NCBI RefSeq assembly: GCF_000685095.1
Contig: NZ_BAYE01000003.1
Location: 248,001-312,000, forward strand
Source of the DNA: Paraburkholderia caledonica NBRC 102488
GTDB lineage: Bacteria > Pseudomonadota > Gammaproteobacteria > Burkholderiales > Burkholderiaceae
Direction of reading: 5' to 3'
Length of the DNA: 64,000 nt
How positions within the stretch are numbered: the stretch's first letter is position 1; every line of letters begins with the position of its first letter. Below are positions 50,367-58,257 of this stretch, in pieces. The notes beneath the pieces were generated by a model. The model had not been told where the DNA came from and made no database searches. It saw only the letters and a list, made by a program, of their open reading frames with translations. A program made the translations under genes and the position numbers.

Positions 50367-50543
50367 TCAGTGCCGGCGGCGCTTCCAGTGCGGCATGTGC
50401 ACGTGCTGATGAGTCAGCCAGTGATGCAGCATGCCTTCGCCGTGTTCGCGTCGATATGTCTTCGATTCAAAAATCGAAAGTGCGAGCAGCACGGCGAGGC
50501 CTATTCCGAGTCCGACCAGACCGGCGACCGATTCAGCGTCCAT
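50367..50543 (-). CDS. Small His-rich membrane protein (58 residues), hypothetical
   Basis: 58 residues, easily missed because of its length. One predicted membrane helix, AGLVGLGIGLAVLLALSIF (residues 7-25), then a basic, His-rich C-terminal tail with eight His in 25 residues (HHWLTHQHVHMPHW). AAAGGAG stands about six bases before the ATG at 50543, a strong ribosome binding site. Family unknown to me. The tail suggests metal binding or interaction with anionic lipid head groups; that is inference. No partner gene is adjacent. Confidence 0.7.
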   Translation of the reverse strand: MDAESVAGLVGLGIGLAVLLALSIFESKTYRREHGEGMLHHWLTHQHVHMPHWKRRRH

Positions 50544-50657
50544 GGCAGTCTCCTTTGACGTTCTGCTGTGACTTTATAGTAGGTCACGCATCCAGAAACG
50601 GCAGAGCAGACTGCGCGCGCCGCGTCATGGAACGAGCGTTGCGGGTAGACTCTCGCG

Positions 50658-50684
50658 CTCCGTAGCTCCGTAGCTCCGTAGCTC
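50658..50684. repeat. 8-bp tandem repeat (CTCCGTAG) upstream of a lipoprotein gene
   Basis: Three full copies of CTCCGTAG (50658-50681) plus a partial fourth. It ends 38 bases before the ATG at 50723. Confidence 0.85.
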
Positions 50685-50722
50685 ACGCCTTGCGTTCCTT
50701 CCCATAAGAGAGACTACCGTCC

Positions 50723-50890
50723 ATGTTCCGTGTTTCGATGATTGTCTTGTTCCTGAGCGCCAGTGTCGTGGGCTGTGCAAATGAACCGTCCGGCCACCAC
50801 GCGGCCCCGCCGCAGGATCCCGCCGATTATCATGGTGTGCCCACCGACACCCGCCCGCCCGCGATGGTGCCCGCGCCGGTAGCGCGTTGA
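50723..50890 (+). CDS. Small putative lipoprotein (55 residues)
   Basis: 55 residues. Signal peptide FRVSMIVLFLSASVVGC with lipobox VVGC, Cys at residue 18. The mature 38 residues are Pro/His/Asp-rich (PSGHHAAPPQDPADYHGV) with no known domain. The ATG at 50723 has only a weak AGAGAG upstream. It converges with the MATE gene 31 bases away. The signal peptide and lipobox support a real gene; function unknown. Confidence 0.65.
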   Translation: MFRVSMIVLFLSASVVGCANEPSGHHAAPPQDPADYHGVPTDTRPPAMVPAPVAR

Positions 50891-50921
50891 TCGCGAGCGG
50901 AAAACCGACGCGCCCTCGCCG

Positions 50922-52274
50922 CTACACCCCCACGCTCGCAACCACTTTCGTCAGATGACGCGCAAGCGTCACCCCGCGCGCGGCCATGAAGACCAGCATC
51001 GCGGCCCACAGACCATGGTTGCCGTACAGCATGAGCAGTGGCCACGAGGCGCCGACGAAAATCGCGAACGACAAGACCATCGACGTCATCAATTCTCGCG
51101 TGCGCGTCGCGCCGATAAACACGCCGTCGAGCACGTACCCGCCTACCGATACCACCGGCGAGAGCGCCGCCCAAGGCAGATAGCGCTCGGCCATGGCGCG
51201 CACGGCTGCCTGATCGGTCAGGCAGCCGACGATCCACGAACCCAGCCCCGCATACACGAGGGCGAAGCCGAGCGCGCCGAGCGCCGACCATAGCGCCGTA
51301 ACCTTGATGGCCTGGACGAACCCGTGCCGGTCGCGCGCGCCGATTGCCGCGCCCACCAGCGCCTCAGCGGCGTGTGCGAAGCCGTCGAGTCCGTAAGCCA
51401 TGAAGGTCTGAAAGTTCAGCAGCAGCGCGTTCGCTGCGAGCGTCGCGTCGCCCTGTTTCGCCCCGAGGTGCGCAAACCAGCCGAACGACAGCAGCAGGCA
51501 CAGCGTGCGCAAAAAGATGTCGCGATTGAGAACGATCAGGCGTCGCAGCGCTGCGGCGTCGAAGAGCGCCTCCCGGTTGAGGGCGGGCAGGCCGCGCGAC
51601 CTGCCGTGCCACAGCAGCGCGGCGCCGAGCACGAAGCCGAGCGCGTCGGCGGTGGCAGTGGCCGCGCCGATTCCCGCGACGCCCCAATTGAACACATACA
51701 CAAACAGGAGCACCGCGACGATGTTCACGCCGTTGATAAACACTTGCGACAACAGCGCCAGACGCACGCGCTGCGTGCCGAGCAACCACCCCAGCACCAC
51801 GTAGTTGCCGAGCGCGAGCGGCGCGGCCCAGATGCGCGCATGGCAGTAGAGGCGTGCGTTGCGCTGCACGGCGTCGCTTGCGCCGATGGCGCGCAAAGCG
51901 TAATCGATCAGCGGCACCTGAAGCGCGAGTATTGCGGCGCCGATCGCGGCCGCGAGCAATAGTGCTCGCACGACGTTATCGCGCAATGCCGCGTGGTCGC
52001 CCGCACCGTGCGCCTGTGCGACGAGGCCGGTCGTGCCCATGCGCAAAAAGCCGAAGCCCCAGAACACGAAGTTGAAGAAGAGTCCGCCAAGCGCGACGCC
52101 GCCGAGATACGCCGCTCCGTCCAGATGACCGGCGACGGCGGTATCCACGGCGCCGAGAATCGGCTGCGTCAGATTGGCGAGAACGATCGGAAATGCAAGC
52201 GCGAGCACGCGGCGATGCCAGCGCACCGGCAGCGCGGGCGCCGTATGTTCGGCCCCAGACGCCGCTTCGCTCAA
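50922..52274 (-). CDS. MATE family efflux transporter (DinF-like)
   Basis: About 450 residues, 12 hydrophobic segments in two halves. The N-terminal FPIVLANLTQPILGAVDTAVAGHL matches the DinF branch of MATE exporters (cation-coupled drug or toxin efflux). The reading frame is open to 52319, which would overlap the upstream gene by 49 bases. I favour a TTG at 52274, because AGGAA lies five bases before it and the TTGA overlaps the DUF2288 stop, implying translational coupling. A GTG at 52298 is the other option. The substrate is unknown. Confidence 0.9.
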   Translation of the reverse strand: MSEAASGAEHTAPALPVRWHRRVLALAFPIVLANLTQPILGAVDTAVAGHLDGAAYLGGVALGGLFFNFVFWGFGFLRMGTTGLVAQAHGAGDHAALRDNVVRALLLAAAIGAAILALQVPLIDYALRAIGASDAVQRNARLYCHARIWAAPLALGNYVVLGWLLGTQRVRLALLSQVFINGVNIVAVLLFVYVFNWGVAGIGAATATADALGFVLGAALLWHGRSRGLPALNREALFDAAALRRLIVLNRDIFLRTLCLLLSFGWFAHLGAKQGDATLAANALLLNFQTFMAYGLDGFAHAAEALVGAAIGARDRHGFVQAIKVTALWSALGALGFALVYAGLGSWIVGCLTDQAAVRAMAERYLPWAALSPVVSVGGYVLDGVFIGATRTRELMTSMVLSFAIFVGASWPLLMLYGNHGLWAAMLVFMAARGVTLARHLTKVVASVGV

Positions 52275-52579
52275 AGGCGTTCCTGCACGCAAATCCACGG
52301 AGAAACGACCACGGCCCAAAGGTCAGGGTCGCGCGCGGCGAAGTCCGCGGCGGTTTCGGACTGCACTCGCTCGACAAGTCCCGCCGACAGCCATTGCGTG
52401 ATCTGCGCGGTGTCGTCGCTGGCGATGGCTTCGGCCACGCTCACGAGATCGAGGTCGCTCGCGACGCGTAACAGCATGCCCCGCGCGAAGAAGCGTTCCA
52501 GTTCCGGCCAGCCGATTTTCGCTGTTTCGGCGAGGAGCTTGGCGTACAGGGGGCTATGGGCGGCGTCGTTGGAAGTCAT
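52271..52579 (-). CDS. DUF2288 family protein
   Basis: 102 residues, soluble, no signal peptide. The sequence SPLYAKLLAETAKIGWPELERFFARGMLLRV (read in parts) and DLDLVSVAEAIASDD fit DUF2288, small proteins of unknown function in proteobacteria. ATG at 52579 begins MTSND; the frame extends upstream without support. Its stop overlaps the likely start of the MATE gene, so the two are probably one transcription unit. Confidence 0.85.
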   Translation of the reverse strand: MTSNDAAHSPLYAKLLAETAKIGWPELERFFARGMLLRVASDLDLVSVAEAIASDDTAQITQWLSAGLVERVQSETAADFAARDPDLWAVVVSPWICVQERL

Positions 52580-52692
52580 CGTAAGCGGGTTCTGGCGGGG
52601 GTCGTTACTATAAACCATCGGCGCAAGCAGCCGGCGCGGCACGCATTCCGGTACGCTTAGGCCCTTCGCAATCCGTCCGATTCTGAACCTTC

Positions 52693-53433
52693 ATGTCACT
52701 CGATTCAACCGCGCCGGCTCCGGGCGCGCCAGTTCACGAAGTGGCCAACGCCACGCTCGCTCGCGCCGACGTCGAGCAACTGATCGCGGCAAGCGCCGTC
52801 GCAAACAGGCAGGCAAGCGGCGCGCCGCTCGTCTTCAACGATTGCGATCTGGAAGGCGCCGATCTGTCGCGGCTCGACTTGCGCGGCGCGCAGTTCCAGC
52901 GCTGCGCGCTTGCCGAGGCTTCTTTTTTCGGCGCAACGCTTGCGCAGACACGCTGGGTTCGGTGCCGTGCTCGCCAGGCCGATTTTGCATCGGCGGATCT
53001 CGTGGATGCGGCATTCCAGTCGAGTGATCTGAACAACACGAACTGGCGGCGCGCCAAGCTCGCGTCCGCGTCGTTTCGCGGCTGCAAGCTGACCGGCGCG
53101 AACTTCGAGGCGTGCACGGCGCTGGGCCTGAGCTTCGTCGAAACGCTGCTGGTCGGCGCGCATTTGCGCGGCCTGTCGTTTCGTAAGGCCACGCTGCATC
53201 AGCTCGATTTCTCCGACGCCGACCTCGCGGGCGTCGATTTCCGCGAGGCGATTTTCGATGGCGGCAGTCTCAAGGACGCACACTTGAAGGGCGCGCGGTT
53301 CGACGGCGCCGATCTGCGCGAAGCTGACTTGAGCGGCGTGCGGCTGGTAGACGCGGCCCTCTTCAAAGGCGCGACGATTTCGCATCTACAGGCTGCGGTG
53401 CTCATCACCGAGCTGGGATTGCGAGTCATGTAA
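52693..53433 (+). CDS. Pentapeptide-repeat protein
   Basis: 246 residues. From about residue 55 on there are many A(D/N)LxX-type repeats (GADLSRLDL, ADFASADLVDAAF, DADLAGVDFREAIF, GADLREADLSGVRL), which fold into a right-handed beta-helix. About 35 repeat-like units cover most of the protein. The N-terminal 45 residues lack repeats. Some such proteins mimic DNA and protect gyrase; others have unknown roles. ATG at 52693. The neighbouring genes give no clue. Confidence 0.92.
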   Translation: MSLDSTAPAPGAPVHEVANATLARADVEQLIAASAVANRQASGAPLVFNDCDLEGADLSRLDLRGAQFQRCALAEASFFGATLAQTRWVRCRARQADFASADLVDAAFQSSDLNNTNWRRAKLASASFRGCKLTGANFEACTALGLSFVETLLVGAHLRGLSFRKATLHQLDFSDADLAGVDFREAIFDGGSLKDAHLKGARFDGADLREADLSGVRLVDAALFKGATISHLQAAVLITELGLRVM

Positions 53434-53969
53434 AGCCTTCGCGCACCCCGGCCGGATTATGACTTTCGGCCGACTTGTGCGGAACCGCACGAAGACTAAC
53501 ATCTGATTTATTCAACGCATGAAACCGGGATTTTAAGCGGCTTATTTGTCGGTGGATTTGAGGCGAGTTTAGAGTTTCGCCATTCGCGGATTCTCAAGAG
53601 GGGTTATTGGACGTGAGTAGGCACGCGGATTCCGATTATTTAATTGAATTGGTGCGGTGGCGCACCAAGCGTTTCTGACACCAGCCGTGCGCGAATAAGG
53701 CGAGCCGCCAGCGCTGTAAACGGAGGCGCGTTATTTGTCAGCCTTGTTGCGGTGAAGTGATCCGGAGCCTTGCTGCAAAATGGTTTGCGGGCGCATTAAC
53801 ACGCTTCAACCGCCAGCCTAATAACCTGCCGACTGCCGAGCCGGCCTGATTTATTAGGCGGTTATTGCCTATGGTTTGGGTTCACATGATGCGAAATCCG
53901 TGCGTCTCATCACATTGCCCTCGAAATTAAGATATTGCGCTTGTAAAACCGGGTTGTTAAATTTCGTTC
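53434..53969. other. Gene-free, hairpin-rich intergenic island
   Basis: About 535 bases, visibly more A/T-rich than flanking genes, without a supportable reading frame. It contains TTGGTGCG/CGCACCAA (53649-53668, perfect 8-bp stem), a long arm pair AACCGCC + TAATAA (53808-53824) with TTATTA + GGCGGTT (53851-53863), GTGCG/CGCAC at 53477-53490, and repeated words (CTGATTTATT near 53503 and 53847; TTATTTGTC near 53542 and 53732). It ends at the small-RNA candidate. Confidence 0.55.
53935..53963 (+). promoter_or_regulatory. Candidate sigma70 promoter for a small RNA
   Basis: TTGCGC (53935-53940), 17-bp spacer, TAAATT (53958-53963). A transcript would begin near 53970, exactly where a stem-loop starts. 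Confidence 0.5.
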
Positions 53970-54047
53970 TGGCGCATGGTGAACCGGTCCTTTGCCGATA
54001 TGCGCCGAACCCCCGTTAGCCCGGCCTCGCGCCGGGCTTTTTTTTGG
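53970..54047 (+). ncRNA. Candidate small RNA with intrinsic terminator
   Basis: No gene precedes this terminator within 530 bases, so it must end something non-coding or a long 3' tail. The proposed RNA is about 78 nt. It has GGCGCAT (53971-53977) pairing with ATGCGCC (54000-54006), then AGCCCGGC (54018-54025) with GCCGGGCT (54031-54038) and eight T. A promoter-like sequence lies directly upstream. Not a family I recognise. Confidence 0.5.
54018..54047 (+). terminator. Orphan intrinsic terminator
   Basis: AGCCCGGC / GCCGGGCT, 8-bp stem, loop CTCGC, followed by TTTTTTTT. Textbook shape on the plus strand with no coding gene just before it. Confidence 0.9.
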
Positions 54048-54268
54048 CAGACTTTTAATTGCCGTCACCGCGATTACACACGTTGCGCGGATCATAAAAG
54101 CTTACCTTTCCTTTCTTCGGTTATGAACTGGGTAATCATATTCGTTGCCGCGTGGCCAATTGCATTCGGAGTACTGCTGGCCTTCGCCGCACGCATCGAA
54201 CCGCGGTCGGGGCGTTGGGTGCGCGGCCGGCCGCACTTCGTGCAACCCGGCAGCGCGGTGCGCATGCC

Positions 54269-54595
54269 TTACTGCTTGCAGCGAATCACCATCGAGCGGT
54301 TTTTCACGTTCGCCCCAAAAATTCCGCCGACGGAGCCGCCCGAAGTGGCGCCGTTATCGACGTCTTTCGATACGACGTCGTAGCCATAATTGCCGCAGAC
54401 TTCGCCCGCGCGCTTGTAGCATTCGGCCCAGCTCGTGCTGGCGTCGCTGCCGCTGCAGTTGATCGCAAACCCGGTCTCGCCGCTTGGCAGATAAGTCATG
54501 GTCGTGGTGGTCGAGCAGCCGCTGAGGCTGCCTAATGTCAGCAGGCCCACGCCGATCGCTGCGGCCGTCGCCACGGACGCAAATGCGCTCTTCAT
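54269..54595 (-). CDS. Small putative lipoprotein
   Basis: 108 residues. Signal peptide KSAFASVATAAAIGVGLLTL and lipobox LSGC (Cys near residue 27). The mature part has paired Cys residues (FAINCSGS, WAECYKRAGEVCGNYGYDV, MVIRCK), a small secreted fold with probable disulfides, and a Gly/Ser-rich stretch before the end. Family not recognised with certainty. AAGGGA precedes the ATG at 54595. A reading frame on the opposite strand overlapping its 3' end is judged spurious. Confidence 0.8.
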   Translation of the reverse strand: MKSAFASVATAAAIGVGLLTLGSLSGCSTTTTMTYLPSGETGFAINCSGSDASTSWAECYKRAGEVCGNYGYDVVSKDVDNGATSGGSVGGIFGANVKNRSMVIRCKQ

Positions 54596-54778
54596 TGCAG
54601 ATTCCCTTACAGATGACATGAAAGACGTGGCACGAAACCACGCGTGTCGGATTGAGCGTTTATAGCACGCAGGGTTCCCCTGTCAGTCCGTGTAACGCGG
54701 TGCTCCGGATGCGCGGACTGTAGCTCCGCGCACCAGACGGCGCGCCAGCTGCAGGCTGTCGCCACGCCTACGCCACGT

Positions 54779-55495
54779 CTAACGCGGGGGCAGCGCACGC
54801 GACGGGTCGATCGAGCGGCCCTGATAGCGCAGCTCGAAGTGCAACATGACCCGATTGGTATCGGTGTCGCCCACCTCGGCGATTTTCTGGCCTTGCGCGA
54901 CGGTTTCGCCTTCCTTCACGAACAGCACGCGGTTGTGCGCGTAGGCGGTCAAATACTCCGCGTTGTGTTTGAGAATCAGCAGATTGCCGTACCCGCGCAG
55001 CCCGTTGCCCGCGTAGACGACTGTGCCGGCCGCCGCCGCGACCACCGGCGTGCCCGCTGGAGCGGAAATGTCGATGCCCTTTGAATTGCCGCCGTCAAAG
55101 CCGCGAATGACATTGCCGTTGGTCGGCCACACGAGCGAGATCGACGAGGCTGGCGCGGAAGAGGGCGCGCTCTCGACCGGCGCGGAACGCGGCGCAGCCG
55201 AAGCACTCGCGCTCCCGTTGCCGCTGCTGCGCACGGCGCCGTTCGTCGAAGCCGCGCCGTTTGGCGGATCGACACGCAGTACTTGCCCGACCTCGATGCC
55301 GTCGGGGTTCGTCAGGTTGTTCCAGCGCACGATGCTTTGCACCGACTGGTGATGACTACGCGCGATCTTCGACAGTGTGTCGCCCCGTTCGACGCGATAA
55401 AAGCCCGGCCCCACCGGCGCCGACCCGCACGCGGCGATGAGCGCCACCAACGACACGCACGCGAGTCGTTTGATAATTCTTGTTGGTTCAGACAT
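54779..55495 (-). CDS. NlpD/YgeR-like lipoprotein (LysM plus degenerate LytM/M23)
   Basis: 238 residues. Lipobox LIAAC, LysM domain (YRVERGDTLSKIARSHHQ, residues about 35-80), Ser/Pro/Ala linker, then a LytM/M23 domain. Catalytic zinc ligands are partly lost: SKGIDIS replaces the usual H-x-G-x-D, and LHFEL has Glu in place of the second His of H-x-H, while AYAHN keeps its His. This pattern is that of NlpD-type amidase activators and not that of active endopeptidases. Likely activates an AmiC-type amidase at the septum. ATG at 55495. Confidence 0.88.
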   Translation of the reverse strand: MSEPTRIIKRLACVSLVALIAACGSAPVGPGFYRVERGDTLSKIARSHHQSVQSIVRWNNLTNPDGIEVGQVLRVDPPNGAASTNGAVRSSGNGSASASAAPRSAPVESAPSSAPASSISLVWPTNGNVIRGFDGGNSKGIDISAPAGTPVVAAAAGTVVYAGNGLRGYGNLLILKHNAEYLTAYAHNRVLFVKEGETVAQGQKIAEVGDTDTNRVMLHFELRYQGRSIDPSRALPPR

Positions 55496-55667
55496 TGGAC
55501 CTCGCAAAGCGCTGCCGCGCGCCGATCCCGATCACGCGGCAGGTAGATACAAAGCGTCCGATTCTAACGGTTTTGCGTTGCAGCATCGGAAAAACGGGCA
55601 TTGGGCGCGCTCGGCACCTCGCGCAATGGAGCCGCGCGCGTTACCGCTGTGCCCGTTTGCGCCGCAA

Positions 55668-56576
55668 TTAGTCGAGATTTCCGACGCTGATGCGCAGTGC
55701 GGCGATCTCGGTCTTGCCCGGATCGAGCCAGCGCAGCCCCATGCCGTTATGAATCGCGTCGGGCAGGCCAAGCCACGGTTCGACGCAGTAGAAGTCTGAC
55801 TCCGCCGCTTCCGTCCATGTCGTCACCGCGTACCAGGGCACGGAGTTCGGCCGCTGCAGATCGATGGTGATGACGCGACCGAGGCCCGGCGCGATCAGCC
55901 GTACCGGTCGTTCCGGTGCGCCCTTGAGGCAGTGGAAGCGGTCATGAATGCGTGCTTCGTCGAGTGTGTAGCGCGCTTCGCCCGGCTCGGCCGCGCTGAT
56001 CGAGCCGTCTGCCTGCTGGAAGCGCCGTTCGGTACGCGGCAATTCCAGCGACGTCTCGGCACGTTGCCGGTGCGGCAGCGTGAAGTAGAAGTGATGGCCG
56101 GCGTAATAGGGCAGCGGCGCATCGCCGGTGTTGGTGGTCGTCAGCGTGACTTCGAGCGTGTGCGCGTCGATCAGCGTGTAGGCCGCCTCGAAGCGGAAGC
56201 CGAACGGATAACCGCCGCGCGTTGCGTCGCTATCGGTGAGCACGAGGCGCAGGCCCGCGCCGTGCACGTCGGCGTGAGCGTCGAACGGGAGGTCGCGTGC
56301 GAAGCCGTGCATGGGCAGCTCGCGAACCGTGCCCTGCGCGTCTCGCCAGTAGCCGATCTTGCCGTCCACGCGATGGCGTCCGAGAAACGGGAACAGTAGC
56401 GGGTTGCCGCCGCGGATGCGCGCGGGCTGACTCCAGTCGGCATGCTCGGGCCAATGGATCACCTCTTCGCCGTCGATGATCCACGAAAGCAGACGGCCGC
56501 CGGCTTGCGGCGAGAAGCGGAGCACGGAGGCGTCCTGAGCGATCTCGAGAATGTCCTGCTGCGGTGAAAGAGGCAT
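55668..56576 (-). CDS. Aldose 1-epimerase / hexose-6-phosphate mutarotase family protein
   Basis: 302 residues, galactose mutarotase-like beta-sandwich. GGNPLLFPFLGRHRVDGK and LPMHGFARDLPFD (with the catalytic-region His), then the second His region YYAGHHFYFTLP, and the late acidic residue in YCVEPWLGLPDAIHNGMG. It interconverts alpha and beta anomers of a hexose or hexose phosphate; which sugar is not clear from sequence. ATG at 56576. It precedes the NlpD-like gene on the same strand with a 172-base gap. Confidence 0.87.
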   Translation of the reverse strand: MPLSPQQDILEIAQDASVLRFSPQAGGRLLSWIIDGEEVIHWPEHADWSQPARIRGGNPLLFPFLGRHRVDGKIGYWRDAQGTVRELPMHGFARDLPFDAHADVHGAGLRLVLTDSDATRGGYPFGFRFEAAYTLIDAHTLEVTLTTTNTGDAPLPYYAGHHFYFTLPHRQRAETSLELPRTERRFQQADGSISAAEPGEARYTLDEARIHDRFHCLKGAPERPVRLIAPGLGRVITIDLQRPNSVPWYAVTTWTEAAESDFYCVEPWLGLPDAIHNGMGLRWLDPGKTEIAALRISVGNLD

Positions 56577-56778
56577 GGTCGATGGTGTGATGGAGTAAGT
56601 GGTAGACGCGCCGGACGCGACAGCCGATACCGGCGGAAACGACGATTTTGCTCTGCTTTACGCTACGGGGAAACCCTTCTCGGGAAATTGCGGGTGTCGC
56701 AAGCGGCCGATCGTTGCCGATAATCCGTCTCACTGCCCGGTGATGTCTACCGCCGGGCGAGATCGCTCAGGAGGGGTT

Positions 56779-56865
56779 ATGGATCTCGCAATGGCAATGG
56801 GTGTCTCTCTCTTCGGCATGTTCACTGCAAGCACGGTCTACTTCTTTTACAAGCTCGAGCGCTGA
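56779..56865 (+). CDS. 28-residue single-helix microprotein
   Basis: 28 residues, well below usual gene-calling limits. Almost the whole peptide is one predicted membrane helix (MGVSLFGMFTASTVYFFY) flanked by MDLA and a charged KLER end. A near-perfect ribosome binding site AGGAGGGG stands directly upstream, and a strong terminator follows at 56996, so it looks like a complete small unit. It resembles in size and shape the small subunits that stabilise membrane complexes, but no family is claimed. Confidence 0.65.
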   Translation: MDLAMAMGVSLFGMFTASTVYFFYKLER

Positions 56866-56995
56866 TCTGCGTGCTCGCCCGTTGTGGCTCGCCCGCTGCG
56901 AACGATGCGTCGCGTCGCCCATGCGAGCGGCTTGCACTTCGTAAGCTTGACGACTTCGCGAACGCGCTAATCCGCGTTTCGCCGTTAGACAATTG

Positions 56996-57030
56996 AAAGG
57001 GCTGCTGTCTCCCAGCGGCCCTTTTCGTTT
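56996..57030 (+). terminator. Intrinsic terminator after the 28-residue gene
   Basis: AAAGGGCTGCTG (56996-57007), loop TCTCC, CAGCGGCCCTTT (57013-57024, one U-G pair), then TTCGTTT. Confidence 0.8.
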
Positions 57031-57207
57031 GCGTTTCGCGTAGCAACCGTCTTATGTCGTGACGCAGCGCGTCAATATCTCCCCGAATGTGGCCCAAATG
57101 CTTGGCGCTGACTTGCCAGCCAGGCATAATCGGTGCGCCTTTTTAACGCGCCGGGTAATTCGTTGTGCGGCGCGCTGTCCCGACATCTTCCTTACAAGGA
57201 CTGCCGC

Positions 57208-58038
57208 GTGAATCTGTCGTTTCTTATCTTCCTGAGCGTGCTGCAAGGCGTGACCGAACTTTTTCCGGTGAGCAGCCTCGGTCATACGCTGCTCGTGCCA
57301 GCATTGTTCGGCATGCATATCGATAAACACGCGCCGCAGTTGCTGCCGTTTCTCGTCGCCTTGCACCTCGGTACGGCCTTCGCGCTGCTGTGGTATTTCC
57401 GCGAGCGTTGGTGCGCACTCGTGCGCGGCTTCTTCGCGTCGTTCGGCGGCCGCCGTAACGACGATGCTCACATGATGTGGGCGCTCATCATCGGCACGAT
57501 TCCGGCCGGGCTCGTCGGCCTGCTGCTCGAGAAGCGGCTCGAACGGATTTTCCACGACCTGCGCATCGTTGCGATTGCGTTGATCGTCAACGGCGTGCTG
57601 TTGTGGGTGGGCGATCGCCTGCAGCGCTCGCGCGCGCATCAGGCGCCGGAGAAAATGGGTTTCGGCCAGGCGTTCCTTGTCGGGCTCGCGCAGGTCGGCG
57701 CGCTGATTCCCGGCTTCTCGCGCAGCGGCCTCACGATGATCGCTGGCAATGCTGCTGGCCTCACGGCGGAGAAAGCCGCGGAGTTCTCGTTCCTGCTCGG
57801 CACGCCGATCATTTTCGCAGCCGGTTTGCTCGAGGTGCCGAAGCTTTTCCATGCACCGGGCCAACTCGCGGACGCACTGCTCGGCGGCGTGCTGACCGCC
57901 ATCGCCGCGTATCTGAGCGTGCGTTTTCTGATGCGCTATTTCGAAGGCCGCGGACGTCTTGCTTCGTTCGGCGTGTACTGCGTGATCGCGGGCATCGTGT
58001 TCCTCGGCTGGTTTGCGCTGCATCCGCAGCCGGTCTGA
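57208..58038 (+). CDS. uppP: Undecaprenyl-diphosphatase (UppP/BacA family)
   Basis: 276 residues, about eight membrane segments. [15 protein letters not shown] near residue 13 and [13 protein letters not shown] near 165 carry the Glu, His and Arg of the active site. It recycles undecaprenyl pyrophosphate for cell-wall synthesis and affects bacitracin resistance. The first motif differs a little from the common QGLTEFLPISS form, so this may be one of two UppP paralogues. GTG at 57208 with AAGGA upstream is chosen; the longer frame from 57133 is not family-like. Confidence 0.92.
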   Translation: MNLSFLIFLSVLQGVTELFPVSSLGHTLLVPALFGMHIDKHAPQLLPFLVALHLGTAFALLWYFRERWCALVRGFFASFGGRRNDDAHMMWALIIGTIPAGLVGLLLEKRLERIFHDLRIVAIALIVNGVLLWVGDRLQRSRAHQAPEKMGFGQAFLVGLAQVGALIPGFSRSGLTMIAGNAAGLTAEKAAEFSFLLGTPIIFAAGLLEVPKLFHAPGQLADALLGGVLTAIAAYLSVRFLMRYFEGRGRLASFGVYCVIAGIVFLGWFALHPQPV

Positions 58039-58086
58039 TAATGTGCGATGTGCCCGCCGCGTTCTGGCGGGCATGAGGCGATCGGT

Positions 58087-58092
58087 TATAAT
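58087..58092 (+). promoter_or_regulatory. -10 element of tRNA-Arg
   Basis: A perfect TATAAT at 58087-58092, 15 bases before the tRNA. A convincing -35 box was not found. Confidence 0.55.
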
Positions 58093-58106
58093 CCGGGCCG
58101 ACCTTT

Positions 58107-58183
58107 GCGGCGGTAGCTCAATTGGATAGAGCACAGGTCTTCTAAACCTGAGGTTGTGAGTTCGATCCTCGCCCGCCGCGCCA
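58107..58183 (+). tRNA. tRNA-Arg(TCT)
   Basis: 77-nt cloverleaf: acceptor GCGGCGG/CCGCCGC, anticodon loop CTTCTAA giving TCT (reads AGA), T-arm GAGTTCGATCCTC, encoded CCA. It lies 68 bases after uppP. Confidence 0.95.
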
Positions 58184-58199
58184 TTGCCCGCATGTCAAG

Positions 58200-58236
58200 A
58201 ATCCCATCTACCGGATCCGGTGATGGGATTTTTTTA
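58200..58236. terminator. Terminator after tRNA-Arg
   Basis: AATCCCATC (58200-58208) with GATGGGATT (58222-58230), an inner ACCGGATCCGGT palindrome, then TTTTT. Confidence 0.88.
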
Positions 58237-58257
58237 TTGCCTTGCGTTTACCCGCCC

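Noticed and set aside
50280..50558. Plus-strand frame of 92 residues starting MTEPRTSND
   Set aside because: It runs antisense to the 58-residue gene, lacks a ribosome binding site, and its composition (Pro/Thr/Arg) is not protein-like; the minus-strand gene is better supported.
54124..54383. Plus-strand frame starting MNWVIIFVAAWP, hydrophobic N-terminus
   Set aside because: It overlaps the lipoprotein gene on the other strand by about 115 bases, where its residues are just the antisense of that gene, and no ribosome binding site precedes it.
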